NCBI GenBank assembly: GCA_947372535.1
Contig: CANBUA010000242.1
Location: forward strand, 1-7,436
Source of the DNA: Burkholderiales bacterium
GTDB taxonomy: Bacteria; Pseudomonadota; Gammaproteobacteria; Burkholderiales; Burkholderiaceae
DNA: 7,436 nucleotides
Direction: 5' to 3'
The translations under genes were made by a program, and so were the position numbers. Below are positions 1 through 5,504 of this stretch, piece by piece. The notes below the pieces were generated by a model. It saw nothing but the letters and a program-made list of their open reading frames with translations, was not told the DNA's origin and ran no database searches. Within the stretch, counting starts at the first letter, position 1, and the number at the start of each line of letters is the position of its first letter.

Positions 1-1334
1 TGGCAGAACGATTGCATGACCAGGTCGGCCGAGAAGCCCAGGCAAGCCAGGTCCTTCAGCTCGTCGCGGGTCATCGGGCCGGTGGTGTCTTGCGAGCCGA
101 CCGAGGTCATCTTGGGTTCGCAGTAGGTGCCAGGACGCACGCCTTGACCAACGGGCAGACCGCAGGCCTTGCCCACCATCTTTTGAGCCAGCGAGTAGCC
201 CTTCTTGGTGTCGACAGGCGCGACAGGCAAGCGGAACAGCGTGCTCGGTGCCAGGCCCAAAGCTTCACGGGCCTTGGCGGTCAGGCCACGGCCGATGATC
301 AGGGGGATACGGCCGCCAGCGCGGACTTCGTCGAACAGCACGTCAGACTTGACCTTGAACTCGGCGATGACTTCACCGTTCTTGAGGGCCTTGCCTTCGT
401 ACGGGCGCAGTTCAACCACGTCGCCCATGTCCATCTTGGACACGTCGAGTTCGATCGGCAGCGCGCCGGCGTCTTCCATCGTGTTGTAGAAAATCGGGGC
501 GATCTTGCTGCCCAGACACACGCCACCAAAGCGCTTGTTGGGAACGAAGGGGATGTCTTCGCCGGTGAACCACAGCACGCTGTTGGTGGCCGACTTGCGG
601 CTGGAGCCAGTGCCGACCACGTCTCCGACGTAGGCAACGAGATTGCCCTTGGCGCGCAGCGCTTCGATGAAGGCCACAGGGCCGCGCTTGCCGTCTTCTT
701 CAGGTGTGATGCCGTCGCGCTTGTTCTTCAGCATGGCCAAAGCGTGCAGCGGGATGTCAGGACGGCTCCAGGCGTCAGGGGCGGGCGACAGGTCGTCGGT
801 GTTGGTCTCGCCCGTCACCTTCAGGATGCCGACGGTGATGCTGGCAGGCACTTCGGGGCGCGAAGTGAACCATTCGGCATCGGCCCAGCTTTGCAGTACG
901 CCCTTGGCGTTGGCGTTGCCTTGGTCGGCCTTTTCCTTGACGTCGTGGAAGGCGTCGAACATCAGCAGGGTCTTCTTCAGCGCCTCAGCGGCGATGCCGC
1001 CCACGGTGGCGTCGCTCAGCAGGTCGACCAGAGGAGCGATGTTGTAGCCGCCGAGCATGGTGCCCAACAGCTCAGTGGCCTTTTCGCGGGTGATCAGTGC
1101 GCACTTTTCGGTGCCATGGGCCACAGCGGCCAGGTAGGAGGCCTTGACCTTGGCGGCGGCGTCCACACCAGCGGGCACGCGGTTGACGATCAGGTCAACC
1201 AGCGTGGCTTCTTCGCCAGCAGGAGGGTTCTTCAGCAGCTCAATGACTTCACCCGTTTGCTGGGCGGTCAGGGGCAGAGGGGGGATACCCAGCGCGGCGC
1301 GCTCGGCTACGTGTTGGCGGTAGGCTTGCAACAT
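1..1334 (-). CDS. acnB: Aconitate hydratase B / 2-methylisocitrate dehydratase, N-terminal half (runs off window start)
   Basis: AcnB interconverts citrate and isocitrate through cis-aconitate in the cytoplasm. In enterobacteria it is also the enzyme that hydrates 2-methyl-cis-aconitate to 2-methylisocitrate in propionate catabolism. The 444 complete codons visible begin MLQAYRQHVAERAA and match the E. coli AcnB N-terminus closely. Seen in order: a HEAT-like alpha-helical domain (about 1-160, with LLKNPPAGEE and LGTMLGGYNI), then the swivel domain 4 (about 160-370, with TGETNTDDLSPAPDAWSRPD, GDVVGTGSSRKSATNSVLWF and AGGRIPLIIGRGL), then the start of the catalytic core (EPKMTSVGSQDTTGPMTRDE, QSFC). 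This domain order is specific to AcnB and excludes AcnA or AcnD. The Fe-S cysteines of AcnB lie in the missing C-terminal half (family length about 860). The start is supported by AAGGTG six bases upstream (1341-1346). The frame is open throughout. The preceding inverted repeat suggests its own regulated promoter. Confidence 0.97.
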   Translation of the reverse strand, partial: MLQAYRQHVAERAALGIPPLPLTAQQTGEVIELLKNPPAGEEATLVDLIVNRVPAGVDAAAKVKASYLAAVAHGTEKCALITREKATELLGTMLGGYNIAPLVDLLSDATVGGIAAEALKKTLLMFDAFHDVKEKADQGNANAKGVLQSWADAEWFTSRPEVPASITVGILKVTGETNTDDLSPAPDAWSRPDIPLHALAMLKNKRDGITPEEDGKRGPVAFIEALRAKGNLVAYVGDVVGTGSSRKSATNSVLWFTGEDIPFVPNKRFGGVCLGSKIAPIFYNTMEDAGALPIELDVSKMDMGDVVELRPYEGKALKNGEVIAEFKVKSDVLFDEVRAGGRIPLIIGRGLTAKAREALGLAPSTLFRLPVAPVDTKKGYSLAQKMVGKACGLPVGQGVRPGTYCEPKMTSVGSQDTTGPMTRDELKDLACLGFSADLVMQSFC

Positions 1335-1340
1335 GGTGTT

Positions 1341-1346
1341 CACCTT
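1341..1346 (-). promoter_or_regulatory. Ribosome binding site of acnB
   Basis: On the minus strand AAGGTG lies six bases before the ATG at 1334-1332. It is the only good Shine-Dalgarno match near the start and agrees with the start of known AcnB proteins. Confidence 0.7.
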
Positions 1347-1400
1347 GATGGGGCGGATACTGGAAAGGAATTCACCGCGGCGGGGCGGAAAGCGCGGCCT

Positions 1401-1436
1401 GGGCCGTCAAGTCTTATAGAAGACTTGACGAGGCCC
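1401..1436 (-). promoter_or_regulatory. Strong inverted repeat upstream of acnB: candidate operator overlapping a -10 box, or leader hairpin
   Basis: Two perfect 10-base arms (1406-1415 and 1420-1429, GTCAAGTCTT / AAGACTTGAC) flank a four-base centre (ATAG on the plus strand). They are extended by five more pairs (1401-1405 with 1432-1436) across a two-base bulge. On the minus strand the core reads AAGTCTTCTATAAGACTT and contains TATAAG, five of six bases of a sigma-70 -10 box, about 80 bases before the acnB start. No good -35 was found at the right spacing. There is no U-tract after it on either strand, so it is not an intrinsic terminator for the gene upstream. The dyad shape suits a dimeric repressor such as a GntR-type regulator of TCA or propionate genes, but that assignment is inference. 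A structured 5' leader is the alternative. Confidence 0.5.
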
Positions 1437-1511
1437 GCTATTCTCGCCCATCGCTGGCGCGAATGCCACATGGACTGCGGAAAAACAGCGATTTCCGTGC
1501 CTGCTTTGCGC

Positions 1512-2054
1512 TCACTTGCTGGCAGCCGGTGCCGCAGCAGGGGTGTCAAACATCGATTGGCGTGGGTTTTTGGCCAGTTCGGCCTCGGCGGCACGCTGCA
1601 CTTCGTGCACGCAGGCGTCCACGATGCGGCGGCCCGCCTTGGTGTCCATGACCATGGATTTGGTCAGGATCTGGATCAGCAGAGCGGCGCCCTTGACGTC
1701 TTCGAGGCGGATGGCACCTGTGGACGACAGCACCGGCTTCATCACCCAGGCTTGCTTGCCGAACTTGAGGTTGAAGTAGCCTTGGTTGGTGTCGTTGCGG
1801 TCGATCGAGATGAGTTTGTTGAACTCGCACTCGTAGCGACCAATCAGCACGCGCTCGGCGGCTTGCAGCTGCTCTGGTGTGGCTTCGGGCAGCTTGACGA
1901 ATTTCTCGGCTTGGCTGGTTTTGGCTGGTTTGGCCGGCTTGATGGATGCGTGCGCCAGCTGAGGGCCAAAGGTGGCCGCGGCCATGCCCAGGACCATGCC
2001 AGCAGACAGGGCCAGGGTGCGGATGCGCTGGTAGCGTTGAACGTTGTGCTTCAT
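1512..2054 (-). CDS. Exported protein of unknown function between prpF and acnB
   Basis: I do not recognise this 180-residue protein. It opens with a typical Sec signal peptide: basic MKHNVQRYQRIR, a hydrophobic stretch at about 13-30, and an AHA/S cleavage site after residue 36. A Lys/Pro/Ala linker follows (about 38-46). The mature part is mixed polar with a conserved-looking core at about 71-155. The core holds YECEF (Cys76), FNLKFGKQAWVMKP, SSTGAIRLEDV, KSMVMDTKAGRRI and DACVHEVQ (Cys148); the two cysteines could form a periplasmic disulfide. The tail (about 171-179) is rich in Ala and Pro. The layout of an early Y-x-C, a beta-like middle and an SxxG segment loosely recalls small periplasmic lysozyme-inhibitor-like domains, but this is weak. 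It follows the prpF terminator and precedes acnB by 177 bases in the same direction. No clear Shine-Dalgarno precedes the ATG. Signal peptide, codon use and position support a real gene; its role is unknown. Confidence 0.88.
   Translation of the reverse strand: MKHNVQRYQRIRTLALSAGMVLGMAAATFGPQLAHASIKPAKPAKTSQAEKFVKLPEATPEQLQAAERVLIGRYECEFNKLISIDRNDTNQGYFNLKFGKQAWVMKPVLSSTGAIRLEDVKGAALLIQILTKSMVMDTKAGRRIVDACVHEVQRAAEAELAKNPRQSMFDTPAAAPAASK
1911..1930. repeat. Two exact 10-base tandem repeats inside the exported-protein gene
   Basis: TTGGCTGGTT occurs twice head to tail (1911-1920, 1921-1930), followed by a degenerate third copy (1931-1940). It encodes the Lys/Pro/Ala linker just after the signal peptide. 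The unit is not a multiple of three, so gain or loss of one copy would shift the reading frame. Confidence 0.7.
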
Positions 2055-2155
2055 GGCGGGTGCGTCAAATCACAGAAGGACGCCGATCTTGCCATCAAAC
2101 GCAGAGCGTTGGTCAGGCGTGCTTTGGGCAGATCGCGCCCCTTTCTTTCTGACAC

Positions 2156-2188
2156 AAAAAAGCCCGAGGGCGCAGACCGCTCGGGCTT
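2156..2188 (-). terminator. Rho-independent terminator of prpF
   Basis: Read on the minus strand, AAGCCCGAG and CTCGGGCTT form a nine-base perfect stem (2188-2180 with 2168-2160) around an 11-base loop and run into six T (2161-2156). It begins 24 bases after the prpF stop. This is a standard intrinsic terminator in the prpF direction and implies that the exported-protein gene is transcribed separately or by readthrough. Confidence 0.9.
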
Positions 2189-2211
2189 GTGAGGCGGGCC
2201 AAAGCCCATCG

Positions 2212-3411
2212 TCAGAACGTGTCACCGGGCACGCGCACCCAGCCTTCCATCAAGATGCGCGCGCTGCGGCTCATGATGGCCTTGGTGACCGTCCACTGGC
2301 CGTTGACTTGGCTTGCTTGTGCGCCCACGCGCAGCGTGCCAGATGGGTGGCCAAAGCGCACCGCTTCACGTTCACCGCCGCCGGCAGCCAGGTTGACCAG
2401 CGTGCCGGGGATGGCGGCCGCCGTGCCAATGGCCACCGCACAGGTGCCCATCATGGCGTGGTGCAGCTTGCCCATCGAGAGGGCGCGCACCAACAGGTCG
2501 ACATCGCCCGGGTTGATCGCTTTGCCGCTGGAGGCTGTGTAGGCCGTGGGCGGCGCCACGAAGGCGATCTTGGGCGTGTGCTGGCGGGTGAGTGCCTCTT
2601 CGGGCGTTTTGATCAGACCCATGCGCAATGCGCCGGCCACGCGGATGGCTTCGAAGCGCTTGAGGGCTTCGGGGTCGGTGTTGATCTGCTCGCGCAGCTC
2701 GGTGCCGGTGTAGCCGATGTCAGAGGCGTTGACGAAAATGGTGGGGATGCCGGCCGTGATCATCGTGGCCTTGAGGGTGCCGCCTTTGACCACCGACTCG
2801 GGTACGGCCAGGTCGTCGACCAGGTTGCCCGTGGGGAACATCGAGCCACCCTCGTCGCCATCATCGGACGGGTCCATGAATTCGAGCACGATCTCGGCGG
2901 CAGGGAAGGTCACGCCGTCGAGCTCGAAATCACCCGTTTCTTGCACTTGGCCGTGGGTCACGGGCACGTGCGCGATGATGGTTTTGTGGATGTTGGCCTG
3001 CCAGATGCGAACCACAGCCACGCCATTGTCAGGAATGCGGGCCGGGTCGACCAGGCCAGCGTGGATGGCAAACGCGCCTGCTGCCGTCGACAGGTTGCCG
3101 CAGTTGCCGCTCCAATCGACAAAGGCCTTGTCGATGGAGACCTGGCCATAGAGGTAGTCCACGTCGTGGTCGGGCACGCTGGACTTGGACAGGATCACGC
3201 ACTTGGACGTGGACGAGGTGGCGCCTCCCATGCCGTCGATGTGGGCCGAGTAGGGGTCAGGGCTGCCGATCACGCGCATGAACAGTTTGTCGCGTGCCTG
3301 GCCTGGCTGCTGGCACGCGGCAGGCAGGTCGTTCAGGCGGAAAAACACGCCTTTGCTGGTGCCACCGCGGATGTAGGTGGCAGGGATCTTGATTTGTGCG
3401 GGGTGGGCCAT
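2212..3411 (-). CDS. prpF: 2-methylaconitate cis-trans isomerase PrpF
   Basis: PrpF isomerises the 2-methylaconitate released by AcnD to 2-methyl-cis-aconitate, which standard aconitases can hydrate. It is needed where AcnD replaces PrpD. The 399-residue protein is full length for the family (just under 400) and has the two-lobed diaminopimelate-epimerase-like fold. Visible hallmarks are IPATYIRGGTSKGVFF (9-24), IDGMGGATSSTSK (58-70), DWSGNCGNLS (99-108), GNLVDDLAVPESVVKGGTLK, and C-terminal LHHAMMGTCAVAI and FGHPSGTLRVGA. Lys70 and Cys104 have the same 34-residue spacing as the Lys73/Cys107 pair reported as catalytic in Shewanella PrpF. The start is set by the family N-terminus (MAHPAQIKIPATYIRGG); no convincing Shine-Dalgarno precedes it. 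In many proteobacteria prpF directly follows acnD. Here a chemoreceptor on the other strand separates them, so prpF needs its own promoter within 3412-3758. Confidence 0.97.
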   Translation of the reverse strand: MAHPAQIKIPATYIRGGTSKGVFFRLNDLPAACQQPGQARDKLFMRVIGSPDPYSAHIDGMGGATSSTSKCVILSKSSVPDHDVDYLYGQVSIDKAFVDWSGNCGNLSTAAGAFAIHAGLVDPARIPDNGVAVVRIWQANIHKTIIAHVPVTHGQVQETGDFELDGVTFPAAEIVLEFMDPSDDGDEGGSMFPTGNLVDDLAVPESVVKGGTLKATMITAGIPTIFVNASDIGYTGTELREQINTDPEALKRFEAIRVAGALRMGLIKTPEEALTRQHTPKIAFVAPPTAYTASSGKAINPGDVDLLVRALSMGKLHHAMMGTCAVAIGTAAAIPGTLVNLAAGGGEREAVRFGHPSGTLRVGAQASQVNGQWTVTKAIMSRSARILMEGWVRVPGDTF

Positions 3412-3491
3412 GGGGTGGTGCCACTTGGGCTTTGCTCAGGGGGGCCGACAGCGGCGAGGAATGGATCAGCCATGTTACAGACAACCCGTAG

Positions 3492-3659
3492 CCCTGGGGA
3501 ATCTGGTGGCATGTTCATGTGTGCCGAAATGGCGCAGTGGGTGTGCCGTTGTGTATCGTTGATACAGCCGCCAAGGCGGATATTCGTGCCATTTTTGGCG
3601 TTATCTGTTTGGTTTTCTCGGGCGCGCTGCTGGCATGGGCTGTGCTGAATAAGTCCTAG
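3492..3659 (+). other. Possible tiny membrane-protein ORF or gene remnant
   Basis: The frame is open from after a TAG at 3489-3491 to a TAG at 3657-3659. Its last 32 codons read like a single membrane helix with a charged start: DTAAKADIRAIFGVICLVFS and then GALLAWAVLNKS. There is no ATG; possible starts are GTG at 3519, 3537 or 3543, or TTG at 3549, none with a Shine-Dalgarno. It could be a small membrane protein, the tail of a lost gene, or chance. Confidence 0.22.
3552..3566. promoter_or_regulatory. Candidate operator palindrome in the prpF/chemoreceptor intergenic region
   Basis: TGTATC-GTT-GATACA is a perfect six-base inverted repeat with a three-base centre, about 140 bases upstream of the prpF start and 190 bases upstream of the chemoreceptor start. 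It is followed at once by CCGCCAAGGCGG (3568-3579). Size and symmetry suit a dimeric helix-turn-helix repressor such as a GntR/FadR-type protein. The regulator is not in the window, so its identity is inference. Confidence 0.4.
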
Positions 3660-3747
3660 GGTTTTTGAACAATGGTTGTTTGAGATACGTCAATTGTGCT
3701 GCTGCGCATGCGCGGTATTTTCATGCGGGCTCTGACCCGGTTTCAAA

Positions 3748-3751
3748 AGGA
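3748..3751 (+). promoter_or_regulatory. Ribosome binding site that fixes the chemoreceptor start
   Basis: AGGA within AAAAGGAA lies seven bases before the ATG at 3759-3761. The in-frame upstream starts (GTG 3696, ATG 3708, ATG 3723) lack such a site and would add residues before the membrane helix that receptors of this class do not normally carry. Confidence 0.75.
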
Positions 3752-3758
3752 ATTCAGC

Positions 3759-5426
3759 ATGTTTTTGTTTTCGAGTGTCAGCTTCAGTCGGCGGCTTTAT
3801 CTGGTTTCTTTTTTGTTGATTCTCTGCCTTGTTGGGGTGGTGGTCAGCGCGTGGCGCCAACTCAGCGATGTGCGTGAATTGACGCATCGAACAGGCAACG
3901 TCAAGGTGTTGCAATTGAGTTTGATTGCGAGCACAGAGCTCAAGGTTTCTCAGTCCATGTCCGATGTCCGGCAGGCGATGCTGGCTGCAAATCCCCAAGA
4001 GGTGGATTTGGTTGCGCGAGCCATTCAGCAAAAACGCGCTCAGATCTCCCAAAATGATGCTGATTTTCTGAAAGAAATCACGACTCAGGCCGGTCGCGAC
4101 GCCTTCAAGCGCGATTGGCTGGACTTGCAGGAAGTTTCGTGGCCGGTGGCCGAAAAGAACCTGCGCCTCATCCAGGCAGGGCGTCGCGATGAAGCCTTGG
4201 CCATGCTCAGGGACACCACCACGCCCCAGTTTGCCAAGATCCAGAAGTGGTTGAGCGAAGAGAGAGACCGGCAGACCAAGGTGCTGGGCGAGGACGTCGG
4301 GGCCATTGGCTCGAACGTCGACAGCATCCGCTTGCAGCTCTCGGCCTTGGTCTCGGTGGTCGCCGTTGGGCTGGTCGCCTTTTCGCTCTACCTGGCCCGT
4401 GCGCTGCGCAGCCGAGTGGCCCAAGCCCAGACCGTTGCCGACCGGGTGGCCGCAGGCGACTTTTCCTTGTCGGTGTCTGACCCTGCCCGCGATGAATTCA
4501 GCCCGCTGCTGGCGGCCTTGGCGTCGATGCAGTCCTCTTTGACCGGCGTGGTGGCGCAGGTTCGTGCCAACGCCCTCAGTGTGGCGACCGCGAGTTCGGA
4601 GATCGCCCAGGGCAACCAGGACCTGAGTCAGCGCACGGAAGAGCAGGCCAGCGCGTTGCAGCAAACGTCGGCCAGCATGACCGAGATTGGATCCATGGTC
4701 AGCAACAACACCGAGAGTGCGCAGTTGGCGAACCAGTTGGCACGCAACGCATCTTCGGTTGCGGTGCAAGGGGGCGATGTGGTTGGCCAGGTGGTGGTCA
4801 CCATGCAGGGCATCAGCAACAGCAGCAAGAAGATCGGTGACATCATCGGCGTGATCGATGGCATCGCTTTCCAGACCAACATCCTGGCGCTCAATGCGGC
4901 TGTCGAGGCCGCCCGTGCGGGTGAGCAAGGGCGCGGCTTCGCTGTCGTCGCAGGTGAGGTGCGCACGCTGGCCCAACGCAGCGCCGAAGCGGCCAAGGAG
5001 ATCAAGACGCTCATCGGCCACAGCGTTGAGCAGGTCGAACAAGGTTCGGTGCTGGTGGATCGCGCTGGCAAAACCATGGCCGACATCGTTGACGCCATCA
5101 AGCGTGTGAGCGATCTGGTGGCAGAGATCAGTTCAGCCAGCGCGGAGCAAAGTCTCGGCGTCCAGCAGGTGGGCACGGCCATCGGTCAGATGGACCAGGT
5201 CACTCAGCAAAACGCCGCCCTGGTTGAGCAAAGCGCTGCGGCCGCAGAAAGCTTGAAGGTGCAGGCCCAGTACCTCGTGGATGCGGTTGCGGTGTTCAAG
5301 CTGGTTCATGGCGGAATCGGGGGCAGTGAGCGCACACCTGTTGAATCTGTGACGGGGGGCACGGATCGTCAGGCTTCGACCTCAGATGCGTCGGCATCGA
5401 ATGGGGGTGCTTGGGTTTCGCTCTGA
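3759..5426 (+). CDS. Methyl-accepting chemotaxis protein with four-helix-bundle-type periplasmic sensor
   Basis: This is a 555-residue transmembrane chemoreceptor that would control the CheA/CheW kinase in response to a periplasmic ligand. Layout: short cytoplasmic N-terminus with RR at 11-12; first membrane helix at about 13-31; a helical periplasmic domain of about 160 residues (32-192), the size expected of the 4HB_MCP family; second membrane helix at about 193-213; HAMP linker at about 212-265 ([20 protein letters not shown]); then the long cytoplasmic coiled coil. The kinase-contact hairpin tip is classic: [20 protein letters not shown] (369-388), followed by [19 protein letters not shown]. 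Likely methylation helices are around 294-303 ([10 protein letters not shown]) and 461-470. The C-terminal tail (about 516-555) is Gly/Ser-rich and ends WVSL, without the NWETF-type CheR tether. The ligand cannot be read from sequence; placement between acnD and prpF hints at an organic acid but proves nothing. The start at 3759 is chosen over in-frame GTG 3696 by its RBS and topology. Confidence 0.95.
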   Translation: MFLFSSVSFSRRLYLVSFLLILCLVGVVVSAWRQLSDVRELTHRTGNVKVLQLSLIASTELKVSQSMSDVRQAMLAANPQEVDLVARAIQQKRAQISQNDADFLKEITTQAGRDAFKRDWLDLQEVSWPVAEKNLRLIQAGRRDEALAMLRDTTTPQFAKIQKWLSEERDRQTKVLGEDVGAIGSNVDSIRLQLSALVSVVAVGLVAFSLYLARALRSRVAQAQTVADRVAAGDFSLSVSDPARDEFSPLLAALASMQSSLTGVVAQVRANALSVATASSEIAQGNQDLSQRTEEQASALQQTSASMTEIGSMVSNNTESAQLANQLARNASSVAVQGGDVVGQVVVTMQGISNSSKKIGDIIGVIDGIAFQTNILALNAAVEAARAGEQGRGFAVVAGEVRTLAQRSAEAAKEIKTLIGHSVEQVEQGSVLVDRAGKTMADIVDAIKRVSDLVAEISSASAEQSLGVQQVGTAIGQMDQVTQQNAALVEQSAAAAESLKVQAQYLVDAVAVFKLVHGGIGGSERTPVESVTGGTDRQASTSDASASNGGAWVSL

Positions 5427-5435
5427 CCAAAAGAC

Positions 5436-5469
5436 AAAGGCCGCTCGGGGCAAGCCCGGCGGCCTTTTT
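5436..5469 (+). terminator. Rho-independent terminator of the chemoreceptor gene, possibly bidirectional
   Basis: AAAGGCCGCTCGGG (5436-5449) pairs with CCCGGCGGCCTTT (5455-5467), leaving one bulged T and a five-base loop, and ends in five T (5465-5469). It starts nine bases after the chemoreceptor stop. On the minus strand the same hairpin is followed by a broken T-run (TTTGTCTTTT), so it may also stop acnD transcripts. Confidence 0.9.
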
Positions 5470-5471
5470 GG

Positions 5472-5492
5472 CGCCGCATCACCGATGCGGCG
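5472..5492 (-). repeat. Perfect hairpin just downstream of acnD
   Basis: CGCCGCATC (5472-5480) and GATGCGGCG (5484-5492) form a nine-pair perfect stem with a three-base loop, 12 bases after the acnD stop codon. No T-run follows on either strand, so alone it is not an intrinsic terminator; it may stabilise the 3' end of the acnD mRNA. The 10-base palindrome GTTCGCGAAC (5494-5503) fills the gap up to one base from the stop codon. Confidence 0.7.
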
Positions 5493-5504
5493 TGTTCGCG
5501 AACA

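Larger units (their letters stand above)
3412..3758. other. Divergent intergenic region between prpF and the chemoreceptor gene
   Basis: This 347-base stretch must hold the start signals for prpF (leftward) and for the chemoreceptor (rightward). It is visibly more A/T-rich than the flanking genes from about 3580 onward. I found no convincing sigma-70 pair in either direction and no sigma-28 flagellar match (TAAA with GCCGATAA). It contains a 15-base palindrome (3552-3566), an adjacent 12-base dyad CCGCCAAGGCGG (3568-3579), a small dyad AACAA-TGG-TTGTT (3668-3680), the 10-base palindrome GCGCATGCGC (3704-3713) and a possible tiny membrane ORF (3492-3659). Confidence 0.6.

Noticed and set aside
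1478..1497. CGGAAA / TTTCCG hairpin downstream of the exported-protein gene as its terminator
   Set aside because: Only six pairs around an eight-base loop, and the T-run on the minus strand lies inside the loop and arm rather than after the stem.
12..2192. A 726-codon plus-strand open frame spanning acnB, the exported-protein gene and the prpF terminator
   Set aside because: It is antisense to well-identified genes, crosses two intergenic gaps and a terminator, and its peptide is rich in His, Gly, Gln and Arg, as expected from reading GC-rich codons on the wrong strand.
2044..3648. A 534-codon plus-strand open frame over prpF
   Set aside because: Antisense to the unambiguous prpF; shadow of its codon bias with no recognisable domain.
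3665..3693. TTGAAC as a -35 box for the chemoreceptor promoter
   Set aside because: No acceptable -10 at 16-18 base spacing, and no sigma-28-type element is visible either.
3696..3758. Extending the chemoreceptor to a GTG start at 3696 (576 residues)
   Set aside because: The ATG at 3759 has AAAAGGA at good spacing and gives a normal short N-terminus before the first membrane helix; the upstream starts have no Shine-Dalgarno.
3690..5042. A 450-codon minus-strand open frame over the chemoreceptor gene
   Set aside because: Antisense to a chemoreceptor with all family hallmarks; His/Arg/Leu-rich shadow peptide.
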